From Megachile rotundata (Eukaryota > Arthropoda > Insecta > Hymenoptera > Megachilidae): a stretch of DNA of 64,000 nucleotides. Below the pieces are notes generated by a model. That model saw only the letters and a program-made list of their open reading frames with translations, searched no databases and was not told the origin of the DNA. Numbering within the stretch: position 1 is the stretch's first letter; each line of letters begins with the position of its first letter. Below are positions 12,657 through 27,700 of the stretch, in pieces. The position numbers were made by a program, and so were the translations under genes. Location: positions 1 through 64,000 of the forward strand of contig NW_027473606.1 in NCBI RefSeq assembly GCF_050947335.1. Reading direction: 5' to 3'.

Positions 12657-15600
12657 AAATTTGATCGATAGAACGACAATCACTATACTTATTACTCTTA
12701 TTATTATCAACCTAACTCATATTATTAGCCATATTATGCTTATATGATCGATAGAACGACAATTACTACACTTATTACTCTTATTATTATGAATCTAACT
12801 CATATTATTAACCATATTATGCAGATATGATCGATAGAACTACAATTACTATACTCATTACTCTTATTATTATCAATCTAACTCTTATTATTAGCCATAT
12901 TATGCTTATAATATCGATAGAACGACAATTACTATACTTATTACTGTTATTATTATCAATCTAACTCATATTATGAGCCATATTATGCTTAAATGATCGA
13001 TAGAACTACAATTACTATACTCATTACTCTTATTATTATCAATCTAACCCATATTATTAGCCATATTATGCTTATATGATCGATAGAACGAGAATTACTA
13101 TACTCACTACTATTAGTATTATCAATCCAACTCATATTATTAGCCATATTATGCTTAAATGATCGGTAGAACTACAATTACTATACTCACTACTCTTAGT
13201 ATTATCAATGTAACTCATATTATTAGCCATATTATGCTTATATGATCGATAGAACGACAATTACTATGCATATTACTCTTATTATTATCAATCTAACTCA
13301 TATTATTAGCCATATTATAGTTATATGATTGACAGGACGACAATTACTATACTTATTACACTCACTGTTATCAATCTAACTCATATTATTAACAATATTA
13401 TGCAAATTTGATCGATAGAACGACAATCACTATACTTATTACTCTTATTATTATCAACCTAACTCATATTATTAGCCATATTATGCTTATATGATCGATA
13501 GAACGACAATTACTACACTTATTACTCTTATTATTATCAATCTAACTCTTATTATTAGCCATATTATGCTTATAATATCGATAGAACGACAATTACTATA
13601 CTTATTACTGTTATTATTATCAATCTAACTCATATTATGAGCCATATTATGCTTAAATGATCGATAGAACTACAATTACTATACTCATTACTCTTATTAT
13701 TATCAATCTAACCCATATTATTAGCCATATTATGCTTATATGATCGTTAGAACGAGAATTACTATACTCACTACTATTAGTATTATCAATCTAACTCATA
13801 TTATTCGCCATATTATGCTTAAATGATCGATAGAACGACAATTACTATACTTATTACTCTTATTATTATCAATCTAACTCATATTATTAACCATACTATA
13901 CTTATATGATCGACAGAACGACAATTACTATACTTATTACACTTACTATTATCAATCTAACTCATATTATTAGCCATATTATGCTTATATGATCGATAGA
14001 ACGACAATTACTATACTCATTACTCTTATTATTATCAATCTAACTCATATTATTAGCCATATTATGCTAATATGATCGATAGAACGACAATTACTATAAT
14101 TATTACACTCACTGTTATCAATCTAACTCATATTATTAACCATATTGTGCAGATATGATCGATAGCACGACATTTACTATACACATTACTCTTACTATTA
14201 TCAATCTAACTCATATTATTAACCATATTATGCAGATATGATCGATAGCACGACATTTACTATACTTACTACTCTTATTATTATCAATCTAACTCATATT
14301 ATTAGCCATATTATGCTTAAATGATCGATAGAACGACAATTACTATACTTATTACTGTTATTATTATCAATCTAACTCATTCTATTAGCCATATTATGCT
14401 TATATGATCGATAGAACGACAATTACTATGCATATTACTCTTATTATTATCAATCTAACTCATATTATTAGCCATATTATGGTTATATGATTGACAGGAC
14501 GACAATTACTATACTTATTACACTCACTGTTATCAATCTAACTCATATTATTAACCATATTATGCAAATTTGATCGATAGAACGACAATCACTATACTTA
14601 TTACTCTTATTATTATCAACCTAACTCATATTATTAGCCATATTATGCTTATATGATCGATAGAACGACAATTACTACACTTATTACTCTTATTATTATG
14701 AATCTAACTCATATTATTAACCATATTATGCAGATATGATCGATAGAACTACAATTACTATACTCATTACTCTTATTATTATCAATCTAACTCTTATTAT
14801 TAGCCATATTATGCTTATAATATCGATAGAACGACAATTACTATACTTATTACTGTTATTATTATCAATCTAACTCATATTATGAGCCATATTATGCTTA
14901 AATGATCGATAGAACTACAATTACTATACTCATTACTCTTATTATTATCAATCTAACCCATATTATTAGCCATATTATGCTTATATGATCGATAGAACGA
15001 GAATTACTATACTCACTACTATTAGTATTATCAATCCAACTCATATTATTAGCCATATTATGCTTAAATGATCGGTAGAACTACAATTACTATACTCACT
15101 ACTCTTAGTATTATCAATGTAACTCATATTATTAGCCATATTATGCTTATATGATCGATAGAACGACAATTACTATGCATATTACTCTTATTATTATCAA
15201 TCTAACTCATATTATTAGCCATATTATAGTTATATGATTGACAGGACGACAATTACTATACTTATTACACTCACTGTTATCAATCTAACTCATATTATTA
15301 ACAATATTATGCAAATTTGATCGATAGAACGACAATCACTATACTTATTACTCTTATTATTATCAACCTAACTCATATTATTAGCCATATTATGCTTATA
15401 TGATCGATAGAACGACAATTACTACACTTATTACTCTTATTATTATCAATCTAACTCTTATTATTAGCCATATTATGCTTATAATATCGATAGAACGACA
15501 ATTACTATACTTATTACTGTTATTATTATCAATCTAACTCATATTATGAGCCATATTATGCTTAAATGATCGATAGAACTACAATTACTATACTCATTAC

Positions 15601-15974
15601 TCTTATTATTATCAATCTAACCCATATTATTAGCCATATTATGCTTATATGATCGTTAGAACGAGAATTACTATACTCACTACTATTAGTATTATCAATC
15701 TAACTCATATTATTCGCCATATTATGCTTAAATGATCGATAGAACGACAATTACTATACTTATTACTCTTATTATTATCAATCTAACTCATATTATTAAC
15801 CATACTATACTTATATGATCGACAGAACGACAATTACTATACTTATTACACTTACTATTATCAATCTAACTCATATTATTAGCCATATTATGCTTATATG
15901 ATCGATAGAACGACAATTACTATACTCATTACTCTTATTATTATCAATCTAACTCATATTATTAGCCATATTAT
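12157..15974. repeat. 23-unit tandem HOR, two adjacent copies
   Basis: Copy 1 at about 12,157-14,065 is followed directly by copy 2 at 14,066-15,974, period 1,909 bp (23 units). Rare variants are shared at exactly this offset: attactataattatt (12,181 and 14,090), catattatagttatatg (13,311 and 15,220), gatcgttagaac (13,742 and 15,651) and the two gcaaatttgatcg units. The junction at 14,066 joins a base-family unit directly to the ctaatatgatcg unit that starts each copy. I saw only isolated base differences. Confidence 0.92.
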
Positions 15975-18117
15975 GCTTATATGATCGATAGAACGACAAT
16001 TACTGTACTTATTGCTCTTATCATTATCGATCTAACTCATATAATTAACCATATTATGCAGATATGATCGATAGAACTACAATTACTATACTCATTACTC
16101 TTATTATTATCAATCTAACTCTTATTATTAGCCATATTATGCTTATAATATCGATAGAACGACAATTACTATACTTATTACTGTTATTATTATCAATCTA
16201 ACTCATATTATTAGCCATATTATGCTTAAATGATCGATAGAACTACAATTACTATACTCATTACTCTTATTATTATCAATCTAACCCATATTATTAGCCA
16301 TATTATGCTTATATGATCGATAGAACGAGAATTACTATACTCACTACTATTAGTATTATCAATCTAACTCATATTATTAGCCATATTATGCTTATATTGT
16401 CGATAGAACGACAATTACTATACTTATTACTGTTATTACTATCAATCTAACTCATATTATTAGCCATATTATGCTTAAATGATCGATAGAACGACAATTA
16501 CTATACTTATTACTCTTATTCTTATCAATCTAACTCATATTATTAACCATACTATACTTATATGATCGAAAGAACGACAATTACTATACTTATTACACTT
16601 GCTATTATCAATCTAACTCATATTATTAGCCATATTATGCTTATATGATCGATAGAACGACAATTACTGTACTTATTGCTCTTATCATTATCGATCTAAC
16701 TAATATTATTAACCATATTATGCAGATATGATCGATAGCACGACATTTGCTATACCTAGTACTCCTATTATTATGGATCTAACTCATATTATTAACCATA
16801 TTATGCAGATATGATCTATAGAACTACAATTACTATACTCATTACTCTTATTATTATCAATCTAACTCATATTATTAGCCATATTATGCTTATATGATCG
16901 ACAGAACGACAATTACTATACTTATTACACTCACTATTATCAATCTAACTCATATTATTAACCATATTATGCAGATATGATCGATAGCACGACATTTACT
17001 ATACTTACTACTCTTATTATTATCAATCTAACTCATATTATTAGCCATATTATGCTTATAATATCGATAGAACGACAATTACTATACTTATTACTGTTAT
17101 TATTATCAATCTAACTCATATTATGAGCCATATTATGCTTAAATGATCGATAGAACTACAATTACTATACTGATTACTCTTATTATTATCAATCTAACCC
17201 ATATTATTAGCCATATTATGCTTATATGATCGATAGAACGAGAATTACTATACTCACTACTATTAGTATTATCAATCCAACTCATATTATTAGCCATATT
17301 ATGCTTAAATGATCGGTAGAACTACAATTACTATACTCACTACTCTTAGTATTATCAATCTAACTCATATTATTAGCCATATTATGCTTATATGATCGAT
17401 AGAACGACAATTACTATGCATATTACTCTTATTATTATCAATCTAACTCATATTATTAACCATAGTATACTTATATGATCGACAGAACGACAATTACTAT
17501 ACTTATTACACTTACTATTATCAATCTAACTCATATTATTAGCCATATTATGCTTATATGATCGATAGCACGACATTTACTATATTTATTACTCTTATTA
17601 TTATCAACCTAACTCATATTATTAGCCATATTATGCTTATATGATCGATAGAACGACAATTACTACACTTATTACTCTTATTATTATGAATCTAACTCAT
17701 ATTATTAGCCATATTATGCTTATATTATCGACAGAGCGACAATTACTATACTTATTACTGTTATTACTATCAATCTAACTCATATTATTAGCCATATTAT
17801 GCTTAAATGATCGATAGAACGACAATTCCTATTCTTATTACTCTTATTATTATCAATCTAACTCATATTATTAGCCATATTATGCTTATATGATCGGTAG
17901 AACGACAATTACTACACTTATTACTCTTATTATTATGAATCTAACTCATATTATTAACCATATTATGCAGATATGATCGATAGAACTACAATTACTATAC
18001 TCATTACTCTTATTATTATCAATCTAACTCATATTATTGGCCATATTATGCTTATATGATCGATAGAACGAGAATTACTATACTCACTACTCTTAGTATT
18101 ATCAATCTAACTCATAT
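15975..18117. repeat. Mosaic interval between the 23-unit and 17-unit HORs
   Basis: No long local tandem repeat is visible here. The interval is stitched from pieces found elsewhere. About 16,690-17,007 matches 11,710-12,027 at 4,980 bp (60 units), including the tactcctattattatggatc unit. About 17,700-18,117 matches the series beginning cttatattatcgacagagcg that also occurs near 291, 10,832 and 27,932. The unit with tattgctcttatcattatcg appears twice (near 16,011 and 16,674). All is ordinary 83-bp satellite. Confidence 0.8.
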
Positions 18118-20958
18118 TATTAGCCATATTATGCTTAAATGATCGATAGAACGGCAATTACTATACTCATTACTCTTATTATTATCAATCTAACTCATAT
18201 TATTAGCCATATTATGCTTATATGATCGATAGAATGAGAATTACTATACTCACTACTCTGAGTATTATCAATCTAACTCATATTATTAGCCATATTATGC
18301 TTAAATGATCGATAGAACTACAATTACTATACTCATTACTCTTATTATTATCAATCTAACCCATATTATTAGCCATATTATGCTTATATGATCGATAGAA
18401 CGAGAAATACTATACTCACTACTCTTAGTATTATCAATCTAACTCATATTATTAGCCATATTATGTTTATATTATCGATAGAACGACAATTACTATACTT
18501 ATTACTCTTATTATTATCAATCTAATTCATATTATTAACCATATTATGCTAATATGATCGGTAGAACGACAATTACTATACTTATTACACTCCCTGTTAT
18601 CAATCTAACTCATATTATTAACCATATTGTGCAGATATGATCGATAGCACGACATTTACTATACACGTTACTCTTACTATTATCAATCTAACTCATATTA
18701 TTAACCATATTATGCAGATATAATCGATAGCACGACATTTACTATACACATTACTCTTACTATTATCAATCTAACTCCTATTATTAACCATATTATGCAG
18801 ATATGATCGATAGCACGACATTTACTATACTTACTACTCTTATTATTATCAATCTAACTCATATTATTAGCCATATTATGCTTAAATGATCGATAGAACG
18901 ACAATTACTATACTTATTACTCTTATTATTATGAATCTAACTCATATTATTAGCCATATTATGCTTATATGAGCAATAGAACTACAATTATTATACTTAT
19001 TACTCTTATTATTATCAATCTAACTCATATTATTAACCATATAATGCAGATATGATCGATAGCACGACATTTACTATACTTACTACTCTTATTATTATCA
19101 ATCTAACTCATATTATTAGCCATATTATGCTTCTATGATCGATAGAACGAGAATTACTATACCCACTACTCTTAGTATTATCAATCTAACTCATATTATT
19201 AGCCATATTATGCTTATATTATCGATAGAACGACAATTACTATACTTATTACTTTTATTATCATCAATCCAACTCATATTATTAGCCATATTATGCTTAA
19301 ATGATCGATAAAACTACAATTACTATACTCACTACTCTTAGTATTATCAATCTAACTCATATTATTAGCCATATTATGCTAATATGATCGAGAGAACGAT
19401 AATTACTATACTTATTACACTCACTGTTATCAATCTAACTCATATTATTAACCATATTATGCAAATTTGATCGATAGAACGACAATCACTATACTTATTA
19501 CTCTTATTATTATCAACCTAACTCATACTATTAGCCATATTATGCTTAAATGATCGATAGAACGGCAATTACTATACTCATTACTCTTATTATTATCAAT
19601 CTAACTCATATTATTAGCCATATTATGCTTATATGATCGATAGAATGAGAATTACTATACTCACTACTCTGAGTATTATCAATCTAACTCATATTATTAG
19701 CCATATTATGCTTAAATGATCGATAGAACTACAATTACTATACTCATTACTCTTATTATTATCAATCTAACCCATATTATTAGCCATATTATGCTTATAT
19801 GATCGATAGAACGAGAAATACTATACTCACTACTCTTAGTATTATCAATCTAACTCATATTATTAGCCATATTATGTTTATATTATCGATAGAACGACAA
19901 TTACTATACTTATTACTCTTATTATTATCAATCTAATTCATATTATTAACCATATTATGCTAATATGATCGGTAGAACGACAATTACTATACTTATTACA
20001 CTCCCTGTTATCAATCTAACTCATATTATTAACCATATTGTGCAGATATGATCGATAGCACGACATTTACTATACACGTTACTCTTACTATTATCAATCT
20101 AACTCATATTATTAACCATATTATGCAGATATAATCGATAGCACGACATTTACTATACACATTACTCTTACTATTATCAATCTAACTCCTATTATTAACC
20201 ATATTATGCAGATATGATCGATAGCACGACATTTACTATACTTACTACTCTTATTATTATCAATCTAACTCATATTATTAGCCATATTATGCTTAAATGA
20301 TCGATAGAACGACAATTACTATACTTATTACTCTTATTATTATGAATCTAACTCATATTATTAGCCATATTATGCTTATATGAGCAATAGAACTACAATT
20401 ATTATACTTATTACTCTTATTATTATCAATCTAACTCATATTATTAACCATATAATGCAGATATGATCGATAGCACGACATTTACTATACTTACTACTCT
20501 TATTATTATCAATCTAACTCATATTATTAGCCATATTATGCTTCTATGATCGATAGAACGAGAATTACTATACCCACTACTCTTAGTATTATCAATCTAA
20601 CTCATATTATTAGCCATATTATGCTTATATTATCGATAGAACGACAATTACTATACTTATTACTTTTATTATCATCAATCCAACTCATATTATTAGCCAT
20701 ATTATGCTTAAATGATCGATAGAACTACAATTACTATACTCACTACTCTTAGTATTATCAATCTAACTCATATTATTAGCCATATTATGCTAATATGATC
20801 GAGAGAACGATAATTACTATACTTATTACACTCACTGTTATCAATCTAACTCATATTATTAACCATATTATGCAAATTTGATCGATAGAACGACAATCAC
20901 TATACTTATTACTCTTATTATTATCAACCTAACTCATACTATTAGCCATATTATGCTT
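18118..20958. repeat. 17-unit tandem HOR, two adjacent copies
   Basis: About 18,118-19,547 recurs at 19,529-20,958, period 1,411 bp (17 units). Landmarks: gatagaacggcaattac (18,145 and 19,556), agaatgagaatt, ccatattgtgcag, tatgagcaatagaactac followed by aattattatac, cttctatgatcg, the ttacttttattatcatc unit, and the gcaaatttgatcg unit. A difference is gataaaactac near 19,308 against gatagaactac. The first two thirds of each copy also match about 3,457-4,520 (offset 14,774 bp, 178 units), so this is a re-amplified piece of the left-hand HOR. Confidence 0.91.
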
Positions 20959-22275
20959 ATATGATCGATAGAACGACAATTACTATACTTATTACTCTCA
21001 TTATTATGAATCTAACTCATATTATTAACCATATTATGCAGATATGATCGATAGAACTACAATTACTATACTCATTACTCTTATTATTATGAATCTAACT
21101 CTTATTATTAGCCATATTATGCTTATATGATCGATAGAACGACAATTACTGTACTTATTACTCTTATCATTATCGATCTAACTCATATTATTAACCATAT
21201 TATGCTAATATGATCGATAGAACGACAATTACTATACTTATTACACCCACTGTTATCAATCAAACTCATATTATTAACCATATTATGCAGATATGATCGA
21301 TAGCACGACATTTACTATACTTATTACTCTTATTATTATCAACCTAACTCATATTATTAGCCATATTATGCTTATATGATCGATAGAACGACAATTACTA
21401 TACTTATTATTCTTATTTTTATCAACCCAACCCATATTATTCGCCATATTATGCTTAAATGATCGATGGAACGACAATTACTATACTTATTACTCTTATT
21501 ATTATGAATCTAACTCATATTATTAGCCATATTATGCTTAAATGATCGCTAGAACTACAATTACTATACTCACTACTGTTAGTATTATCAATCTAACTCA
21601 TATTATTAGCCATATTATGCTTATATGATCGATAGAACGACAATTACTATACTTATTACTCTTATTATTATCAATTTAACTCATATTATTAGCCATATTA
21701 TGCTTATATGATCGATAGAACGACAATTACTATGCTTATTACTCTTATTATTATCAATCTAACTCATATTATTAACCATATTATCCTTAAATGATCGCTA
21801 GTACGACAATTACTATACTTATTACTCTTATTATTATGAATCTAACTCATATTATTAACCATATTATGTAGATATGATCGATAGAACTACAATTACTATA
21901 CTCATTACTCTTATTATTATCAATCTAACTCATATTATTAGCCATATTATGCTTATATGATCGACAGAACGACAATTACTATACTTATTACACTTACTGT
22001 TATCAATCTAACTCATATTATTAACCATATTATGCTTATATGATCGATAGAACGACAATTACTGTACTTATTACTCTCATCATTATCGATCTAACTCTTA
22101 TTATTAGCCATATTATGCTTATAATATCGATAGAACGACAATTACTATGCTTATTACTCTTATTATTATCAATCTAACTCATATTATTAGCCATATTATG
22201 GTTATATGATTGACAGGACGACAATTACTACACTTATTACTCTTATTATTATGAATCTAACTCATATTATTAACC
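20959..22275. repeat. Satellite stretch with many private variants
   Basis: This is the least duplicated stretch I found. It has changes I did not see elsewhere, such as atgatcgctag with gaactac (21,543), gatcgatggaac (21,469), tcaatcaaactc (near 21,256), ttatccttaaatgatcgctag (near 21,781) and tatgtagatatg (near 21,868). The 83-bp register is intact. It separates the left-hand from the right-hand HOR repertoire. Confidence 0.72.
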
Positions 22276-22348
22276 ATATTATGCAGATATGATCGATAGA
22301 ACTACAATTACTATACTCATTACTCTTAGTATTATCAATCTAACTCAT

Positions 22349-22640
22349 ATTATTAAACATATTATGCTTATATTATCGATAGAATGAGAATTACTATACT
22401 CACTACTCTTAGTATTATCACTCTAACTCATATTATTAGCCTTATTATGCTTATATGATCGATAGAACATCAATTACTGTACTTATTACTCTTATTATTA
22501 TCAATCTAACTCATATTATTAGCCATATTATGCTTATATAATCGATAGAACGAGAATTACTATACTCACTACTCTTAGTATTATCAATCTAACTCATATT
22601 ATTAGCCATATTATGCTTATATGATCGACAGAACGACAAT
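22349..22640. repeat. Four-unit module marked agaatgagaatt / tatcactctaac (1 of 8)
   Basis: Consecutive units read attaaacat, then agaatgagaattac with tatcactctaac, then ccttattatg with gaacatcaattactg, then tatataatcg with gaacgagaattac. The agaatgaga core lies at 22,381, 23,875, 47,286, 52,101, 53,595, 57,912, 61,482 and 62,976. The module is absent from the first 22 kb; agaatgagaatt units there are followed by ctctgagtatt instead. Confidence 0.87.
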
Positions 22641-24777
22641 TACTATACTTATTACTCTTATTATTATCAATCTAACTCATATTATTAGCCATATTATGCT
22701 TATATGATCGATAGCACGACATTTACTATATTTATTACTCTTATTATTATCAACCTAACTCATATTATTAGCCATGTTATGCTTATATGATCGATAGAAC
22801 GACAATTACTATACTTATTATTCTTATTTTTATCAGCCCAACTCATATTATTCGCCATATTATGCTTAAATGATCGATAGAACGACAATTACTATACTTA
22901 TTACTCTTATTATTATCAATCCAACTCATATTATTAGCCATATTATGCTTAAATGATCGATAGAACTACAATTACTATACTCACCACTCTTAGTATTATC
23001 AATCTAACTCATATTATTAGCCATATTATGCTTATATGATCGATAGAACGACAATTACTATACTCATTACTCTTATTATTATCAATCTAACTCATATTAT
23101 TAGCCATATTATGCTTATATTATCGATAGAACGACAACTACTATACTTATTACTGTTATTATTATCAATCTAACTCATATTATTAGCCATATTATACTTA
23201 AATGATCGATAGAGCGACAATTACTATACTTATTACTCTTATTATTATCAATCTAACTCATATTATTAACCATATTATGCTAATATGATCGATAGAACGA
23301 CAATTACTATACTTATTACACCCACTATTATCAATCTAACTCATATTATTAACCATGTTATGCAGATATGATCGATAGCACGACATTTACTATATTTATT
23401 ACTCTTATTATTATCAACCTAACTCATATTATTAGCCATATTATGCTTATATGATCGATAGAACGACAATTACTATACTTATTATTCTTATTTTTATCAG
23501 CCCAACTCATATTATTCGCCATATTATGCTTAAATGATGGATAGAACGACAATTACTATACTTATTACTCTTATTATTATCAATCTAACTCATATTATTA
23601 ACCATACTATACCTATATGATCGACAGAACGACAATTACTATACTTATTACACTTACTATTATCAATCTAACTCATATTATTAGCCATATTATGCTTATA
23701 TGATCGGTAGAACGACAATTACTGTACTTATTGCTCTTATCATTATCGATCTAACTCATATAATTAACCATATTATGCAGATATGATCGATAGAACTACA
23801 ATTACTATACTCATTACTCTTAGTATTATCAATCTAACTCATATTATTAAACATATTATGCTTATATGATCGATAGAATGAGAATTACTATACTCACTAC
23901 TCTTAGTATTATCACTCTAACTCATATTATTAGCCTTATTATGCTTATATGATCGATAGAACATCAATTACTGTACTTATTACTCTTATTATTATCAATC
24001 TAACTCATATTATTAGCCATATTATGCTTATATAATCGATAGAACGAGAATTACTATACTCACTACTCTTAGTATTATCAATCTAACTCATATTATTAGC
24101 CATATTATGCTTATATGATCGACAGAACGACAATTACTATACTTATTACTCTTATTATTATCAATCTAACTCATATTATTAGCCATATTATGCTTATATG
24201 ATCGATAGCACGACATTTACTATATTTATTACTCTTATTATTATCAACCTAACTCATATTATTAGCCATGTTATGCTTATATGATCGATAGAACGACAAT
24301 TACTATACTTATTATTCTTATTTTTATCAGCCCAACTCATATTCTCCGCCATATTATGCTTAAATGATCGATAGAACGACAATTACTATACTTATTACTC
24401 TTATTATTATCAATCCAACTCATATTATTAGCCATATTATGCTTAAATGATCGATAGAACTACAATTACTATACTCACCACTCTTAGTATTATCAATCTA
24501 ACTCATATTATTAGCCATATTATGCTTATATGATCGATAGAACGACAATTACTATACTCATTAATCTTATTATTAGCAATCTAACTCATATTATTAGCCA
24601 TATTATGCTTATATGATCGATAGCACGACATTTACTATATTTATTACTCTTATTATTATCAACCTAACTCATATTATTAGCCATGTTATGCTTATATGAT
24701 CGATAGAACGACAATTACTATACTTATTATTCTTATTTTTATCAGCCCAACTCATATTATTCGCCATATTATGCTTA

Positions 24778-27700
24778 AATGATCGATAGAACTACAATTA
24801 CTATACTCATTACTCTTAGTATTATCAATCTAACTCATATTATTAAACATATTATGCTTATATGATCGATAGAACGACAATTACTGTACTTATTACTCTT
24901 ATCATTATCGATCTAACTCTTATTATTAGCCATATTATGCTTATAATATCGATAGAACGACAATTACTATACTTATTACTGTTATTATTATCAATCTAAC
25001 TCATTCTATTAGCCATATTATGCTTATATGATCGATAGAACGACAATTACTACACTTATTACTATTATTATTATGAATCTAACTCATATTATTAACCGTA
25101 TTATGCAGATATGATCGATAGAACTACAATTACTATACTCATTACTCTTATTATTATCAATCTAATTCTTATTATTAGCCATATTATGCTTATAATATCG
25201 ATAGAACGACAATTACTATACTTATTAATGTTATTATTATCAATCTAACTCATATTATGAGCCATATTATGCTTAAATGATCGATAGAACTACAATTACT
25301 GTACTCATTACTCTTATTATTATCAATCTAACCCATATTATTAGCCATATTATGCTTATATGATCGATAGAACGAGAATTACTATACTCACTACTATTAG
25401 TATTATCAATCTAACTCATATTATTAGCCATATTATGCTTATATTGTCGATAGAACGACAATTACTATACTTATTACTGTTATTACTATCAATCTAACTC
25501 ATATTATTAGCCATATTATGCTTAAATGATCGATAGAACGACAATTACTATACTTATTACACTCACTGTTATCAATCTAACTCATATTATTAACCATATT
25601 ATGCAGATATGATCGATAGAACGACAATTACTATACTTATTACTCTTATTATTATCAATCTAACTCATATTATTAACCATATTATGCTTATATGATCGAT
25701 AGAACGGCAATTACGCTACTTATTACTCTTATTATTATCAATCTAACTGATATTATTAACCATATTATGCAGATATGATTCGATAGCACGACATTTGCTA
25801 TACCTATTACTCTTATTATTATGAATCTAACTCATATTATTAACCATATTATGCAGATATGATCTATAGAACTACAGTTACTATACTCATTACTCTTATT
25901 ATTATCAATCTAACTCATATTATTAGCCATATTATGCTTACATGATCGATAGAACGACAATTACTATACTTATTACTCTTATGATTATCAATTTAACTCA
26001 TATTATTACCCATATTATGCTTATATTATCGATAGAACGACAATTACTATACTTATTACTCTTATTATTATGAATCTAACTCATATTATTAACCATATTA
26101 TGCAGATATGATCGATCGAACGACAATTACTATACTTATTACTCTTATTATTATCAATCTAACTCATATTAATAACCATATTATGCTTATATGATCGATA
26201 GAACGGCAATTACTCTACTTATTACTCTTATTATTATCAATCTAACTGATATTATTAACCATATTATGCAGATATGATTCGATAGCACGACATTTGCTAT
26301 ACCTATTACTCTTATTATTATGAATCTAACTCATATTATTAACCATATTATGCAGATATGATCTATAGAACTACAGTTACTATACTCACTACTCTTAGTA
26401 TTATCAATCTAACTCATATTATTAGCCATATTATGTTTATATTATCGATAGAACGACAATTACTATACTTATTACTCTTATTATTATCAATCTAATTCAT
26501 ATTATTAACCATATTATGCTAATATGATCGGTAGAACGACAATTACTATACTTATTACACTCACTGTTATCAATCTAACTCATATTATTAACCATATTGT
26601 GCAGATATGATCGATAGCACGACATTTACTATACACGTTACTCTTACTATTATCAATCTAACTCATATTATTAACCATATTATGCAGATATAATCGATAG
26701 CACGACATTTACTATACACATTACTCTTACTATTATCAATCTAACTCCTATTATTAACCATATTATGCAGATATGATCGATAGCACGACATTTACTATAC
26801 TTACTACTCTTATTATTATCAATCTAACTCATATTATTAGCCATATTATGCTTAAATGATCGATAGAACGACAATTACTATACTTATTACTCTTATTATT
26901 ATGAATCTAACTCATATTATTAGCCATATTATGCTTATATGAGCAATAGAACTACAATTACTATACTTATTACTCTTATTATTATCAATCTAACTCATAT
27001 TATTAACCATATAATGCAGATATGATCGATAGCACGACATTTACTATACTTACTACTCTTATTATTATCAATCTAACTCATATTATTAGCCATATTATGC
27101 TTCTATGATCGATAGAACGAGAATTACTATACTCACTACTCTTAGTATTATCAATCTAACTCATATTATTAGCCATGTTATGCTTATATTATCGATAGAA
27201 CGACAATTGCTATACTTATTACTTTTATTATTATCAATCTAACTCATATTATTAGCCATATTATGCTTCTATGATCGATAGAACGAGAATTACTATACTC
27301 ACTACTCTGAGTATTATCAATCTAACCCATATTATTAGCCATATTATGCTTATATGATCGATAGAACGAGAATTACTATACTCACTACTCTTAGTATTAT
27401 CAATCTAACTCATATTATTAGCCATATTATGCTTATATTATCGGTAGAACGACAATTACTATACTTATTACTGTTATTACTATCAATCTAACTCATATTA
27501 TTAGCCATATTATGCTTAAATGATCGATAGAACGACAATTACTATACTTATTACTCTTATTATTATGAATCTAACTCATATTATTAGCCATATTATGCTT
27601 ATATGAGCAATAGAACTACAATTACTATACTTATTACTCTTATTATTATCAATCTAACTCATATTATTAACCATATTATGCAGATATGATCGATAGCACG

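Larger units (their letters stand above)
22276..26114. repeat. HOR block, copy 1 (358-unit spacing)
   Basis: This block recurs at about 51,996-55,834, 29,720 bp away (358 units plus six placed extra bases). Shared rarities: agaatgagaatt with tatcactctaac (22,381 and 52,101), attctccgcc (24,341 and 54,061), ttattagcaatc (near 24,571 and 54,291), gattcgatag (25,777 and 55,497) and cttacatgatcg (near 25,938 and 55,658). It contains a tandem 18-unit pair: about 22,276-23,120 recurs at 23,770-24,614 (offset 1,494 bp). Confidence 0.9.
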
